In this document: in pieces, positions 10,466-19,727 of the stretch
How the letters are laid out: each line of letters opens with the position of its first letter
Position numbering within the stretch: position 1 is the stretch's first letter
Source: Bacillus sp. FJAT-27225
GTDB lineage: Bacteria > Bacillota > Bacilli > Bacillales > Cytobacillaceae
Assembly (NCBI RefSeq): GCF_001685025.1
Contig: NZ_MAYU01000022.1
Span: 124,001 to 188,000 of the forward strand
DNA: 64,000 bases
Direction: 5' to 3'
Notes under the pieces: model-generated
What the model was told of the DNA's origin: nothing
What the model saw: only the letters and a program-made list of their open reading frames with translations
The model's database searches: none
Made by a program: the position numbers and the translations under genes

Positions 10466-11200
10466 CTAGACATTTGTACCTATCATGCCCCTCTGTGTCT
10501 GGTTAGTTACGGAAGCAATCGCATCTTCATTAAATCCTTTCAAAATGAGCCATACAGCCAATATCATTTCATTCGCTGCTACAGGCACTGCCAATATGCC
10601 ACCCCAAACTGAAAGTTGTTCAATGACACCGAACATAACTAACAAGGCACACAGAAAGACAGATGTTGCACCCGCCATGCCCAGGATGGATAGAGCTCTT
10701 GGAACGAGTCTTGTTTTATAAAATATATAACTGTACATGATTGTGTTGATTCCCAGCATGAAAAGGGGGCCAAGCATGAAGGTCCAGTCGTGGATAGCTT
10801 TTAATAGAATTCCTGAAGATTGATAGGATTCGATGTCGGGAGTTCCTGCCGCTACAAATTCACGGCTCAGGGTTAGAAGGGAAAGCACACTAATTACCCC
10901 AACAGTAATAACAATCGCTTCAAGGAATCGGAAGCAAACATGCCAGAGCGCGATCGTTTCATTATATTTTCTTAAAATCGGGAACATCGTTGTCGCGGTT
11001 CCAATCGCTGAAACGACTAACAGTAATTCCATTACCGCACCAAGTACGATCTGGTTGGCATGTTCAGCGCCTTTCACCAGGTAGTCTGGCCCTATCAGGA
11101 TTGGATCGTACAATTTCAAGCCAATAACCGCCGTAACGAATGCGAGAATAAACCATACCCCTACAAGCCTCGCCGCTTTCCTATTTGAATTCATTTCCAT
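10466..11200 (-). CDS. DUF4386 family membrane protein
   Basis: A 244-residue protein with six or so hydrophobic segments, at about residues 10-30, 50-75, 88-112, 145-165, 175-200 and 205-228. The layout and the MLGPLFMLGINTIMYSYIFYK motif match DUF4386, a family of unknown function common in Firmicutes. Start is at 11200, or at the second ATG two codons later, which has better spacing from AGGG. A degraded partial duplicate lies at 8907-9350. Confidence 0.8.
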   Translation of the reverse strand: MEMNSNRKAARLVGVWFILAFVTAVIGLKLYDPILIGPDYLVKGAEHANQIVLGAVMELLLVVSAIGTATTMFPILRKYNETIALWHVCFRFLEAIVITVGVISVLSLLTLSREFVAAGTPDIESYQSSGILLKAIHDWTFMLGPLFMLGINTIMYSYIFYKTRLVPRALSILGMAGATSVFLCALLVMFGVIEQLSVWGGILAVPVAANEMILAVWLILKGFNEDAIASVTNQTQRGMIGTNV

Positions 11201-11235
11201 CCCTACTCTCTAATAAATTCAACACGGTAACTCAT

Positions 11236-11460
11236 TTATTGCTTTGGTTCATCCCCATAAAAGAATACTTCTTCTAATGGCAGGTTAAAGGCGTGTGCAA
11301 TGCGGAAAGCGAGTTCCAGAGATGGGGAGTAATTTCCTTTTTCAAGAGCGACGATTGTTTGCCTTGTAACACCCACCTTGTCAGCCAATTGCTGCTGAGT
11401 CATTTCGTCATGATTGAATCGTAATTTTCGTATGTGATTGCCGACAAGTTTTTTACTCAC
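11236..11460 (-). CDS. Xre-family transcriptional regulator
   Basis: A 74-residue protein consisting of one Xre/Cro helix-turn-helix: MTQQQLADKVGVTRQTIVALE at about residues 20-40 includes the turn and recognition helix. It is of the small YozG/YgzD-like class. The GTG start is two bases after the stop of the membrane protein gene, with GGAG inside that gene, so both are co-translated. In such pairs the regulator often controls the pair itself; a matching inverted repeat lies at the promoter (11949-11989). Confidence 0.9.
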   Translation of the reverse strand: MSKKLVGNHIRKLRFNHDEMTQQQLADKVGVTRQTIVALEKGNYSPSLELAFRIAHAFNLPLEEVFFYGDEPKQ

Positions 11461-11462
11461 GG

Positions 11463-11909
11463 TTATACTCCTTTCCTATAGTGATACAGTCTCGTAACGG
11501 AACCAGTTAGATCCGAGAGAAATCCCGAAGCGATTAGGATTATAAACATCATTTGCGACGGCTGAGTAAAGACGAGCGTTGCCATTGCAGTTAAAAAACC
11601 TAGGACAAAAACAAAGAAAGAATTCCGGAACGCTTTTAGTCCAATCATTTTATCCAGTTCGTCTTCAAATTTTGGTTCCTTTTCATTGGTCGTTATTCTA
11701 AACAGGATGTTAAAAATGATGCTGATAACAATATGGGCAATAATTGAGAAGAAAGTCAGGTTGAGGACGAAGAAACCCCAGTAGCGGAATGTTTCCATTG
11801 ATTCCAGCCCCACACCCGGGTGCCGCGGAATCATGTAAAGGCAATAGGCTGCAAAAATGAGAATGGTGCTGATCAATGAAACGATTCCTTTCTTTTCTTG
11901 ATAAGTCAT
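11463..11909 (-). CDS. Four-helix membrane protein paired with Xre regulator
   Basis: A 148-residue protein with four hydrophobic segments at about residues 9-27, 45-70, 95-115 and 120-137. It resembles DUF2178-like membrane proteins that are commonly encoded beside a small Xre regulator; this assignment is by context and topology only. First gene of a two-gene unit. Function unknown. Confidence 0.65.
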   Translation of the reverse strand: MTYQEKKGIVSLISTILIFAAYCLYMIPRHPGVGLESMETFRYWGFFVLNLTFFSIIAHIVISIIFNILFRITTNEKEPKFEDELDKMIGLKAFRNSFFVFVLGFLTAMATLVFTQPSQMMFIILIASGFLSDLTGSVTRLYHYRKGV

Positions 11910-11948
11910 CTATACACCTCCTGAAAATTAGTAAAGTATTGTATACTT

Positions 11949-11989
11949 AATGTAAAATAAACTATACATAAAGTCAACTTTATTTTACA
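11949..11989 (-). promoter_or_regulatory. Promoter with 11-bp inverted-repeat operator
   Basis: On the minus strand, TTGACT (11972-11977) and TACATT (11949-11954) are spaced 17 bases apart. A perfect inverted repeat, TGTAAAATAAA at 11951-11961 and TTTATTTTACA at 11979-11989, brackets this promoter, one arm covering the -10 region and the other just upstream of the -35. This is a plausible binding site for the Xre regulator encoded downstream. Confidence 0.65.
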
Positions 11990-12000
11990 ATAATTTCTAG

Positions 12001-12038
12001 AAAAAATCCGCTTTCCCCACATGGTAAGCGGATTTTTT
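12001..12038 (-). terminator. Terminator of the FAD oxidoreductase gene
   Basis: AAATCCGCTT pairs with AAGCGGATTT around a 12-nt loop, and there are T runs on both sides, so it may work in both directions. It is just downstream of the stop at 12042. Confidence 0.85.
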
Positions 12039-12041
12039 AAT

Positions 12042-13256
12042 TTAGTTTAAAATCTTCATCAATTCCTGCTCAAACACCGCAGGTTCATTGGCATAGTTAT
12101 AAATTCCGAGAAACTTCTTAATTAAGGATGGATTACTGCTGATCAGTTTATTTACAGCATCCTGCTGTTCGGTTACGGGTTCATTTTTTGAAAGTTCGCA
12201 TCCCATATAGAAACGGGCCATGAATTCTGCTTCCATTGCTTGCTGGTACTCTTCTCCAATCCGATCCCAGCAGCCTCTGTTTCTTATTAACACACCGGCC
12301 AGTATTTGGGCGCCGCGAATGGCATCATGGATTCCCTGGGCCATGGCGGGGTCCTTGAAGCAGATGGCATCCCCAACGAGCGCCCAGCCATTGCCCATCC
12401 CCTTGTACCAGTAATTTTCATATCCTAACAGCCCCTTGATAGGCTCCACCAGGCTGGCAGCTTTCAAGCGTTCTCCAATAGTTGTGTTTGGGAAGTGTTC
12501 CGTTAACAGCCTCCGAAGCGAATGTTCAGGGTTTCGTTTAAACTTAGCCATCAGTCTTCTGTTGGTTAATGGGAAATTGGCGGTAACGACATAGTTGCCA
12601 TCGTTTGTTGGAAAAAGGATGGCCATGTTATCTCCTCTTTTATAAACCTCAAATTTAGGAATGCCATCATGCTCGAAGTCGGAAAAGTACCCAAAGTAGA
12701 ACGCCATGATTGAGGGGCTGCTCATTTTCTGATCGCTCTCCACAAGCTTCCGGACTACCGAGTTTCTTCCATCCGCTCCAACAATGAGCGTGGCCCGGAA
12801 CTCTCTGTCCTCACCTGATGCCTCTCTCCCTTTTATTCCAACAACACTGCCTTCGTCAATAATTAGACTGTTTACACGGAACCCTTCCATTACGGTGACA
12901 TTATCATATGATTCAGCCTTTCGCAGCAGGATGTTATCCAGATACGTCCTTCTGATACAGTAGGCTGTTTCCTCTCCGTCCACTTCTGGAACCGGCCCTT
13001 CTATGACGGTGTCCTCAAATTGAAATTTGACCGCCCTGACCGGGGTCAGATTGGTTTTCATCACTTCTTCCATCACACCAAGATCCCGCAGCAAGGCGAC
13101 TGTATTGTTAAACACTGTGTTCGTCGATAGCGTGTCACTTGGGAATGTAGCCTTGTCCACGAGCAGCACTTTCAATCCTTCCCTGGCTAGATAAATAGCC
13201 AGCGCCGAACCTGCACATCTTGCTCCTGCCACGATCACATCAAAGTTCCTCTCCAC
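12042..13256 (-). CDS. FAD-dependent oxidoreductase (PHBH / geranylgeranyl reductase-like)
   Basis: A 404-residue flavoprotein. The N-terminal dinucleotide fold has the variant GARCAGSALA at about residues 11-20 followed by an acidic end at VDK. A second FAD motif, ALVGDAICFKDPAMAQGIHDA, lies near residues 290-310. This places it in the group of p-hydroxybenzoate hydroxylase-fold monooxygenases and geranylgeranyl-type reductases; substrate cannot be read from the sequence. The gene is a single unit with its own terminator. Confidence 0.85.
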   Translation of the reverse strand: MERNFDVIVAGARCAGSALAIYLAREGLKVLLVDKATFPSDTLSTNTVFNNTVALLRDLGVMEEVMKTNLTPVRAVKFQFEDTVIEGPVPEVDGEETAYCIRRTYLDNILLRKAESYDNVTVMEGFRVNSLIIDEGSVVGIKGREASGEDREFRATLIVGADGRNSVVRKLVESDQKMSSPSIMAFYFGYFSDFEHDGIPKFEVYKRGDNMAILFPTNDGNYVVTANFPLTNRRLMAKFKRNPEHSLRRLLTEHFPNTTIGERLKAASLVEPIKGLLGYENYWYKGMGNGWALVGDAICFKDPAMAQGIHDAIRGAQILAGVLIRNRGCWDRIGEEYQQAMEAEFMARFYMGCELSKNEPVTEQQDAVNKLISSNPSLIKKFLGIYNYANEPAVFEQELMKILN

Positions 13257-13412
13257 TTTACCACTCCCTTTTCTGTTTCTATTTAAAAATATGGCGGGAT
13301 GGACAAATTATTCTTCTTGCCTACTGAGGCGGTACAATTGGATGTGTTCAATGGTATGAAGATGTGGCATTTCCAAAAATAAATTTACGTTTCTCTCTCC
13401 TAGTAGTAGCTA
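13257..13412. other. Upstream part of a long intergenic region
   Basis: The gap between the oxidoreductase and the lipoprotein gene spans about 510 bases. This first part shows no gene; the central part (13413-13565) is a tandem repeat and the rest (13566-13770) must carry the promoter of the lipoprotein gene, where no strong promoter could be picked by eye. Confidence 0.4.
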
Positions 13413-13565
13413 TTATTAATGACTCTGTCACACAATTTTTCTCTGCAAAGTCACTTAGAGCCTTTATTAATGACTTTGTCACATGTTTTTTCCCTGTAAA
13501 GTCACTTATAGTCTTCCTAAGGGACTTTGAGGGTTGAATTTTCAGGATAAAGTCACTTACAGCTT
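13413..13565. repeat. Three tandem 51-bp intergenic repeats
   Basis: Units at 13413-13463, 13464-13514 and 13515-13565. The first two are close copies and the third is more diverged. In unit 2, TGACTTT and AAAGTCA form a 7-bp inverted repeat with about 20 bases between, so each unit could fold. The word AAAGTCACTTA recurs at exact 51-bp spacing. No coding potential. Confidence 0.85.
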
Positions 13566-13770
13566 TTTAAGTGTGATTCGAATATATCCATCAGGTAGGA
13601 AGTTGTTCTGATCTCGGTTTGACCCTTGTCGCCCCATCGGAAAATGCGAACATTCTCTTTGGTTTGTTTAGGTATTAGTTCCTAATTTTGTAAAAATAGT
13701 CTGCTATTAATTGAAGGTTAAACACTATTTCTCTATTATAAAAGGGATGTAAGACGAAGGGGTGGAAGGA

Positions 13771-14670
13771 ATGAACTGGAGAATACTTGCGATTGGTTTA
13801 CTGGCTGTGGCGTCTTTGACAGCTTGCGGCTTAGTAGACAATACAGCGGGGGCGGATACGTATAAAGAGCCGAAGATTGAGGCTGTCGAGGTATCGAAGG
13901 AAGCCTATCCAAAGAAGATTGGTGAGCTTCACCAAAAGTTGAATGATGGCTTCAAAGGCATGCAGTTGATTGGGGATGAGAAGGATACAGAGGATCGGAA
14001 CAAGAAGATTGCCGATCAGATCCAAACGATTCAGGATACTGTAAATGGCTACAAAGCGATTAAAGCACCTGCAGAGTATACGGAAATACATAGTTTGTAT
14101 CTTGAAGCGGCCAAAGGTTATGACGAGGGATTAAGCTATCTCCGGAAAGGTCTTGCAGAGCAGGACAATGAAACGTGGCGAAAAGCTGATACACATTTTG
14201 CTGAAGCGTCAGCAATGTGGACCGAAGCTTTCACAAAACTATCTGACATGGCTCCAGTTCCATTGGGCGACGGCACCATTACAACCGAAGATCTGAAGGA
14301 TCTTGATAAGTCGGCAGGAATCGACCGGGATGCTGTCCGCAAAAATATTTCCGAGGATGGGAAGGAACTTGTCGGCAAGTGGGGCTTTAAGGATTCAAAG
14401 CCTTCGATTGTTCTCTATGAAGATGGCCGTTACGAAGGTTATGGAAATGATACTTATCCTTCCAAGGACAACGCGTTTATCGGGAAATGGGAATGGGATT
14501 ACGCCCGGAAGGTAATTGTGTTTACGAATGAAAAGCTCTTTAAGGATGGCAAGGAAACGAAAATGAATCGCCCCACGATGACGATGGAAGTGCTGAACTT
14601 TGGCGATGAGCAGTTGTTCATGAGAGATATTGATACTTGGGGTGAATTCAAGTACGAAAAGAAGGAATAA
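13771..14670 (+). CDS. Putative lipoprotein with coiled helical domain
   Basis: A 299-residue exported lipoprotein: hydrophobic signal at residues 4-18 ending in the lipobox LTAC. Residues about 30-170 are helix-rich and include an EADxHF-like helical pair reminiscent of stress-related four-helix proteins. The C-terminal 100 residues (after about 200) look like a small beta domain with ELVGKWGFKD and ALYEDGRYEGYG-type strands, as in lipocalin-like 'newly folded' domains. The ATG at 13771 is preferred because AGGGGTG stands seven bases upstream. Specific family not recognised. Confidence 0.75.
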   Translation: MNWRILAIGLLAVASLTACGLVDNTAGADTYKEPKIEAVEVSKEAYPKKIGELHQKLNDGFKGMQLIGDEKDTEDRNKKIADQIQTIQDTVNGYKAIKAPAEYTEIHSLYLEAAKGYDEGLSYLRKGLAEQDNETWRKADTHFAEASAMWTEAFTKLSDMAPVPLGDGTITTEDLKDLDKSAGIDRDAVRKNISEDGKELVGKWGFKDSKPSIVLYEDGRYEGYGNDTYPSKDNAFIGKWEWDYARKVIVFTNEKLFKDGKETKMNRPTMTMEVLNFGDEQLFMRDIDTWGEFKYEKKE

Positions 14671-14867
14671 GGAGCATCGTGCTCGGGACCAAGAACTTTT
14701 AAAAATTGCACACAGTAAGAGCAACAATTTCCGTTTCCGGCGAGAAAAGGAAATAGTGCACTCCGGAAGAGTAAACAATTTTCTGCATGGATATTAGTCA
14801 CTATTAGTTTCGTATTTTATAAGGTTGTATCCTTTCCACAAAAGCATGTTATTTCTTGATTAATATG

Positions 14868-14908
14868 AAAAAACAATGCTGCCTATTTCAAGACAGCATT
14901 GTTTTTAT
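14868..14908. terminator. Bidirectional terminator
   Basis: AAACAATGCTG pairs with CAGCATTGTTT around a 12-nt loop, with A and T runs on either side. It serves the minus-strand small gene at 14937 and could also end plus-strand transcripts from the lipoprotein gene. Confidence 0.8.
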
Positions 14909-14936
14909 TTTTCATAAATCATTAACTATAGCTATG

Positions 14937-15158
14937 TTAGTACACCATTATTGAAACTTTTTGAAATGCAGATTCCAAGTTTTTTATAAGCTTACCCTTT
15001 ACCTCGTCATCACAAATAAAGTCGTAAGCCAGCTCATTAACTAATAATTCGTAAGCTCCGTTTAAATTGTCTGATTGGCATGTGTCATTACATTGATTTT
15101 CAAGAACATTTTTTAATTCCAGTTCAAAATACTCTTTTGTACCGAATAATACAGTCAA
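14937..15158 (-). CDS. Small acidic hypothetical protein
   Basis: A 73-residue soluble protein beginning at TTG, with GGAAGGA seven bases upstream. It has two Cys near residues 23-27 and one at 49, a negative net charge and mostly helical character. No known family is recognised. The good ribosome binding site and following terminator support a real gene. Confidence 0.6.
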   Translation of the reverse strand: MTVLFGTKEYFELELKNVLENQCNDTCQSDNLNGAYELLVNELAYDFICDDEVKGKLIKNLESAFQKVSIMVY

Positions 15159-15513
15159 ACTAATCGTCCTTCCAATTGTTCATAACTAAAGGGTTCATTT
15201 CTAATCCCAGTCTACATGATAATACTGAGTTATAATTTATTCAACAAGAAAACATTCGGTAATTATTAACATACGAGCACTTTTAAGAATGAAATTTCTT
15301 TAATTCATTTATCTGCCAATGTTCTATCAGCAGTTCTGATTGTACTCTCTACAATCATCCGGCTCCAATACCATGGTAAATTGCCGATCTTTACGCCCTT
15401 TATGGGATAACAATCGTTGGAACTTAATTTTTCTGTTTTAGAGCGCCAGTTTTTTCCTTCTATTAAACAAAAAGGTGCACTACATTTTTTATGCAATGCA
15501 CACTTTAAAAAGT
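15159..15513. other. Intergenic, no clear gene
   Basis: A minus-strand open frame of 63 residues (15305-15496) starting at TTG is present but lacks a ribosome binding site and has no recognisable family; it is not called. Otherwise AT-rich sequence that may hold the promoter of the 14937-15158 gene. Confidence 0.4.
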
Positions 15514-16899
15514 TTAATTTTTATTTCTTAAGTGTTTAATGACAACCCCAAATGAGTCGTCTCTCCAAATTTTAAAATAAACAATATCATTGGGTTGAAG
15601 AATTTTGTCCAATAAAGATTTAATATCCTCTATATCCGTATAATGGTGGATGTCCCGCTTAGCCATGCCTGCTAAAAGAGCAGCTTTCGCAATTTCTTTT
15701 CCAATAAAACCCTTGGTAATAAGTTTATTTACCCCTATTTCAACCAGTAAGCGACCCACATTTTTATATTTTTCATCTGCGTATTGTCCCAGGGGTCCCA
15801 TTCTTCCCAGGACAGCAATTTTCCGTTGAGGCGGGACTGAAATTCCCCCCAGTAAACGTAGTCCATTTTCTAAGGAAGGAGGGTTTGACTTCCATGTATC
15901 ATCTATTATTGTGATTTGATTAGCGATTTGGATTATTTCAAAGTGAGATCTTAGATGTTTAAATGAAGCAAGCCTTTCTTTGGAGGCCGTGATATCTATA
16001 CCCGCCTCTACCGCTCCCGCGATCGCAGCCACTGCATTGTATACATTGTGTTCACCTATTCCCGGTATAAATGCGATGTATTCTTTCTTTTGATAGTTCA
16101 GGGTAAACTCCATACCAGACTTATGAAAATGACTCTCCTTTATTTGAAAAGTTGCACCTCTACTTTTGCCATAGGTGACAATTTTCCCTTTAAAATTCGA
16201 GAAATCCATAGAAGAAATATGGGGATCATCTATATTGATAATCATTGTTCCTTTATCATCAAGTCCATGGATTAACTTCTCTTTTTCAGCAACATAGTCC
16301 TCGAAGGACGGGAACTCATCCGTATGATCTGTATCTATCATTGTCATGATCCCGATAGTTGGAAAAAAATAATTACATGCTTCTATCATGTCACCTGGCT
16401 CTGCTACCCCTGTTTCAATGACTGCAATATCGGTTTTTTCTGTAATACCCATCAGATAAGGGAGATTAAAGTAGCTGCTGTTTCTATTTCCAATCGTAGC
16501 CTGGACAGAAAAATTTGTTTGCAGAATATGTTTCAGCATTTCCTTCGTTGTTGTTTTCCCGCAAGTACCTGTAATTGCAACAACAGGGATGTTAAACATA
16601 TGACGATAGTAGGAAGTAAACATGTAGAACGTGTTCATTACATCCTCTACCATGAGGATTTGCTCAGACTTCATTTTTTCCATATTGGCAAATGGAGAGT
16701 CAGTCACGATATAAAGGTGATGATATTTTTTCAGCTTTTCCCCATCCAGGATATCCTTTTTCCTGATATGAAAATATAATGCATGATTTTTAGCATGTTT
16801 CGAATCATGAATGACATTTACTATAGAAACTCCATAATGGACTTTTTTCGGTTTCATTCCTATAGCAGTTATGATATCCTCTAACATCAGCGTTTTCAT
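15514..16899 (-). CDS. MurF-like Mur ligase family protein
   Basis: A 461-residue ATP-dependent amide ligase of the Mur family. The ATP site GTCGKTTTK is at residues 111-119, followed by TIGNRNSSYFNLP, a motif shared with MurF. The three-domain layout (N-terminal substrate domain, central ATPase, C-terminal domain from about residue 330) is complete. It is not the housekeeping murF: it lies in a group of ATP-grasp ligases and a spore coat gene. It probably joins an amino acid or dipeptide to a carboxyl acceptor. The start overlaps the preceding ATP-grasp gene by four bases (ATGA), with AGGTGAG upstream. Last gene of the cluster. Confidence 0.85.
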   Translation of the reverse strand: MKTLMLEDIITAIGMKPKKVHYGVSIVNVIHDSKHAKNHALYFHIRKKDILDGEKLKKYHHLYIVTDSPFANMEKMKSEQILMVEDVMNTFYMFTSYYRHMFNIPVVAITGTCGKTTTKEMLKHILQTNFSVQATIGNRNSSYFNLPYLMGITEKTDIAVIETGVAEPGDMIEACNYFFPTIGIMTMIDTDHTDEFPSFEDYVAEKEKLIHGLDDKGTMIINIDDPHISSMDFSNFKGKIVTYGKSRGATFQIKESHFHKSGMEFTLNYQKKEYIAFIPGIGEHNVYNAVAAIAGAVEAGIDITASKERLASFKHLRSHFEIIQIANQITIIDDTWKSNPPSLENGLRLLGGISVPPQRKIAVLGRMGPLGQYADEKYKNVGRLLVEIGVNKLITKGFIGKEIAKAALLAGMAKRDIHHYTDIEDIKSLLDKILQPNDIVYFKIWRDDSFGVVIKHLRNKN

Positions 16900-17933
16900 T
16901 TGTTCTCACCTGCCCTATTTTGTTTTGCTAAATAGACAGCATATTCTATTGCTCTTTTTGCTATATCCATTTCTAAATAGAACAGAACAGGTGCACCCGG
17001 GCGCCAGTTGACCTCATATAACCAAATTTTTTGGTTCTCATCTATTCCTATGTCAATTCCTAATTCATCTAACGGCTCATCATATAGACTGTCAAAGTGG
17101 GTGGAAAATTGTATAGCAAAGTTTTCTAAATAACGTTTAACATTGTAAAATTCTTCATCAAACTGCTTTCTTAAAAATCCATCTAAAATACTTGTATAGC
17201 CTCCATAGCTGATGTTAGAAACGACACCTTTATCAGCAATACGAGGATATATAGCTGTATTCACCCATTTTCCTTGACCGTCCTTTTGTACATGGAGGCG
17301 GAAATCAAACGCTAATCCTCTTTTTGTCTCAGAACGGATAAACGGCTGTACCAAGTATTCTTCATCCCGGATGAGCAGTTCAGCAATCCAATCATCAAAT
17401 TCTTCCTTTGAAAAATTATGTTCAATACCATCTGCTTTTAAGGAGTAATTCTCCTCCTTCTTCTCTACAAATATGATTCCTTCTCCTTTAGCCCCGGAAA
17501 CAGGCTTGATAATAATTGAGTTATAATTATCCAGGTACAAAAAAATAGTTTGTATCCTTTCAACCTCTTCTGAAGGAATTAAATACTGACTAAATTTCCC
17601 GCTTTTTTTTATCCGATAATAGACGCTCATTTTATCTCCGATGGCATGGCTAGTAAACGGAATTTCTTTTTCTAGTGCATCGACAATTTCATCCTGCTTG
17701 GATGTAAGCGTACCTCCTGCATTGAATATGACATCAGGATAGCCTACTTCTCGTTCAACCCACCTGCCATTTTCATAAAAAAGTCCTACAATCTGCTTTT
17801 TGTCCAAGTTAACTTTACCGGGTGTAAAGTAAAAAAAGTTAACACCTTCCATTTTCGCTGCAGCTGCATATGCATAAACTTTATTAACCTTCTCTGGTTC
17901 TTTACGGTAATGTAGCATTCCAATTGTGATCAT
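16896..17933 (-). CDS. YheC/YheD-family ATP-grasp protein
   Basis: A 345-residue ATP-grasp enzyme of the YheC/YheD endospore coat-associated family. It opens MITIGMLHYRKEPEKV, as these proteins do, has the ATP-binding IIIKPVSGAKGEG segment near residues 150-162, and the metal-binding end WLYEVNWRPGAPVLF near 310-324. The ATG at 17933 is chosen on family grounds; GGAGG lies 11 bases upstream. It is tightly coupled to the Mur ligase (four-base overlap) and 25 bases after the ATP-grasp gene. YheC and YheD are known only as coat-associated; the reaction is not established. Confidence 0.85.
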   Translation of the reverse strand: MITIGMLHYRKEPEKVNKVYAYAAAAKMEGVNFFYFTPGKVNLDKKQIVGLFYENGRWVEREVGYPDVIFNAGGTLTSKQDEIVDALEKEIPFTSHAIGDKMSVYYRIKKSGKFSQYLIPSEEVERIQTIFLYLDNYNSIIIKPVSGAKGEGIIFVEKKEENYSLKADGIEHNFSKEEFDDWIAELLIRDEEYLVQPFIRSETKRGLAFDFRLHVQKDGQGKWVNTAIYPRIADKGVVSNISYGGYTSILDGFLRKQFDEEFYNVKRYLENFAIQFSTHFDSLYDEPLDELGIDIGIDENQKIWLYEVNWRPGAPVLFYLEMDIAKRAIEYAVYLAKQNRAGENK

Positions 17934-17958
17934 AAGTGTTTTTTCCTCCAAGCAGTTG

Positions 17959-19173
17959 TTAGTTCAAGTGGAATTTAATTTCCCGAGCTGCTGCTTTTGC
18001 TATTTTTCTAGCTTCTTCCTTGCCAGAAGCAGTTGCCATTACATAAGCGTAACGGTGTCCCATTGATAGAGGGCGCTGCAAATAAGCTCCTTTCCTAGGC
18101 TTTATATACACGTCCACTACACCTTTATGTTTTAGAGCTTTTTCTTTCCCAGTTACCTTCTGAAGGGTTCCTTTTGAAGATATCGTAATATACTGTGTAA
18201 ACACGAAACGTTCATGTTTATGCTTCAGGGAAGGTTCCTCCCCGAGCCAAACCTTTAAAATTTGTTCGACGTAGCTAAAACCGTAAGCAACTTCAATCAT
18301 CTTATTTATTGCTCCTCCAGAAATCCGGGGGTTAATCTCAATAACCTTCCACTGGTTTTCATGGCGGCGTAATTCAAAGTGACATGAGCCATTCGTAAAT
18401 TTCAATGTATTAATAATTGAACTGACTGTATTATATAGACTGTCATATAACTCCTTATGCAGCTGGCTCAGCAAAGAATATCCCGTGATAATAAATCGTT
18501 CCCCCTGGGTGATTTCTTGTTCAATCACTGCGACAATGTGAACTTGATTATTGTGAACAATCACTTCAACAACATATTGTGGCCCCTCGATATATTCCTC
18601 AAACAAAATAGGCGTATCGGCAAATTTTTTTCTCATTTTCGTTACATAACGTTCCAGCTCTGTTTCATCTTCAGCTTTAAATACATCTTTTGAACCTGTT
18701 GACCCAGGAGATTTTATAATAACTGGATATTCAAACGTATGTTTTTCCATAAAAGCACCTAGGTCTTCCTGTTTGTCATAGATGGCATGTTTGATACCAA
18801 ATTCCGTATGCTGCAATGCTCTTCTTGTTGCTATTTTATTCTCCATTTTATTAATGGCCTTAGTTGAAATTTTTTTACTGCATAATTGTTCACAAAGATC
18901 AGCAGCGGTACTTACATAGGGATCAATGAAACTTACTATAGTATCAATCACAAGCCCTAATGTTTGTAGGTGTTTAACTTTCTCCCTGATAACTTTTATA
19001 TCTTTTAGATCAACGAATATCATTCTATGAACATCTGGAAATTCATTTCTCTGAGATAAATGTTTCATTTGATTTGTAAAAACCACAGTATAAAAACCAA
19101 GCTTCTCAGCCGCTCGGACCGCTTCCCGGCACGAGCCAGATTTTTTTAAACCTATAAATACAACTGTCCTCAT
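17959..19173 (-). CDS. L-amino-acid-ligase-like ATP-grasp protein (copy 1)
   Basis: A 404-residue ATP-grasp ligase of the biotin carboxylase/D-Ala-D-Ala ligase superfamily. An N-terminal Rossmann-like domain (about 1-100) is followed by the ATP-binding FEYPVIIKSPGSTGSKDV segment near residues 148-165 and the metal site VIEINPRISGGAINKM near 275-290. The C-terminal 100 residues resemble the small domain of bacterial L-amino acid ligases that make dipeptides. It is paralogous along its whole length to 20142-21350 (both have the SMGHRY motif near the C-terminus). The ATG has AAAGGAG upstream. Substrates unknown. Confidence 0.85.
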   Translation of the reverse strand: MRTVVFIGLKKSGSCREAVRAAEKLGFYTVVFTNQMKHLSQRNEFPDVHRMIFVDLKDIKVIREKVKHLQTLGLVIDTIVSFIDPYVSTAADLCEQLCSKKISTKAINKMENKIATRRALQHTEFGIKHAIYDKQEDLGAFMEKHTFEYPVIIKSPGSTGSKDVFKAEDETELERYVTKMRKKFADTPILFEEYIEGPQYVVEVIVHNNQVHIVAVIEQEITQGERFIITGYSLLSQLHKELYDSLYNTVSSIINTLKFTNGSCHFELRRHENQWKVIEINPRISGGAINKMIEVAYGFSYVEQILKVWLGEEPSLKHKHERFVFTQYITISSKGTLQKVTGKEKALKHKGVVDVYIKPRKGAYLQRPLSMGHRYAYVMATASGKEEARKIAKAAAREIKFHLN

Positions 19174-19727
19174 AGAGTTATAGCTCCTTTAAAAAATTCC
19201 ATCAATTTTCCGTGTGCTTTGTGAGAATGTGAATTCTTACAATGAAGAGGCGTTGCCAGCATTCATCAAACAATATTGAAACTAGGGTCCTAGAGAACGA
19301 CTGGTGGATCCGCATCTATTCCCTAGCACACTCTCCCTCGATCTGTTCGGATTTACACAATACTCTGCCATGCTTAACCTAAAACGTGGCCAGGACATAT
19401 TTCCAGGTAAGCATTTTAGTTTGTAAGTGACATCTTCATGATTTGTTAAAACATTTTATTAAAACAAAACTAGGAGAAATTTATTATGAAAAATACTGGA
19501 ATAATTACGATGATTATGGGATGAGAGTTCAGGGGTTCGCATTTAGCACTGTACAGATAAAGAGTATCCATATGAAAACTTTGATTAAAGTGGGGTCTTT
19601 CTGATCTAAATTTTGTCCTAACTTCGCAAGGAAATAGAATACATGTGGAGATGACGTTCAAATTGTTGAGGGATATCCCCCAAAAAGCTCCTTAGCGGTA
19701 ATACCTATCAATAACTGATCATTTAGG
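19174..19727. other. 554-bp gap inside the ATP-grasp cluster
   Basis: No gene with a ribosome binding site is visible. It separates the cotZ-like/ATP-grasp pair from the three downstream genes and should contain the promoter for the latter. I looked for sigma-K type -10 boxes (CATAnnnTA) close to the start at 19173 and saw no convincing one. Traces in the plus strand near 19270-19430 could be an old gene remnant but match nothing I recognise. Confidence 0.35.

Noticed and set aside
15305-15496. 63-codon minus-strand frame before the Mur ligase stop
   Set aside because: TTG start without ribosome binding site; no recognised family. Noted only as intergenic.
19470-19661. 63-codon minus-strand frame in the spore cluster gap
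   Set aside because: No ribosome binding site and an erratic composition; not supported as a gene.
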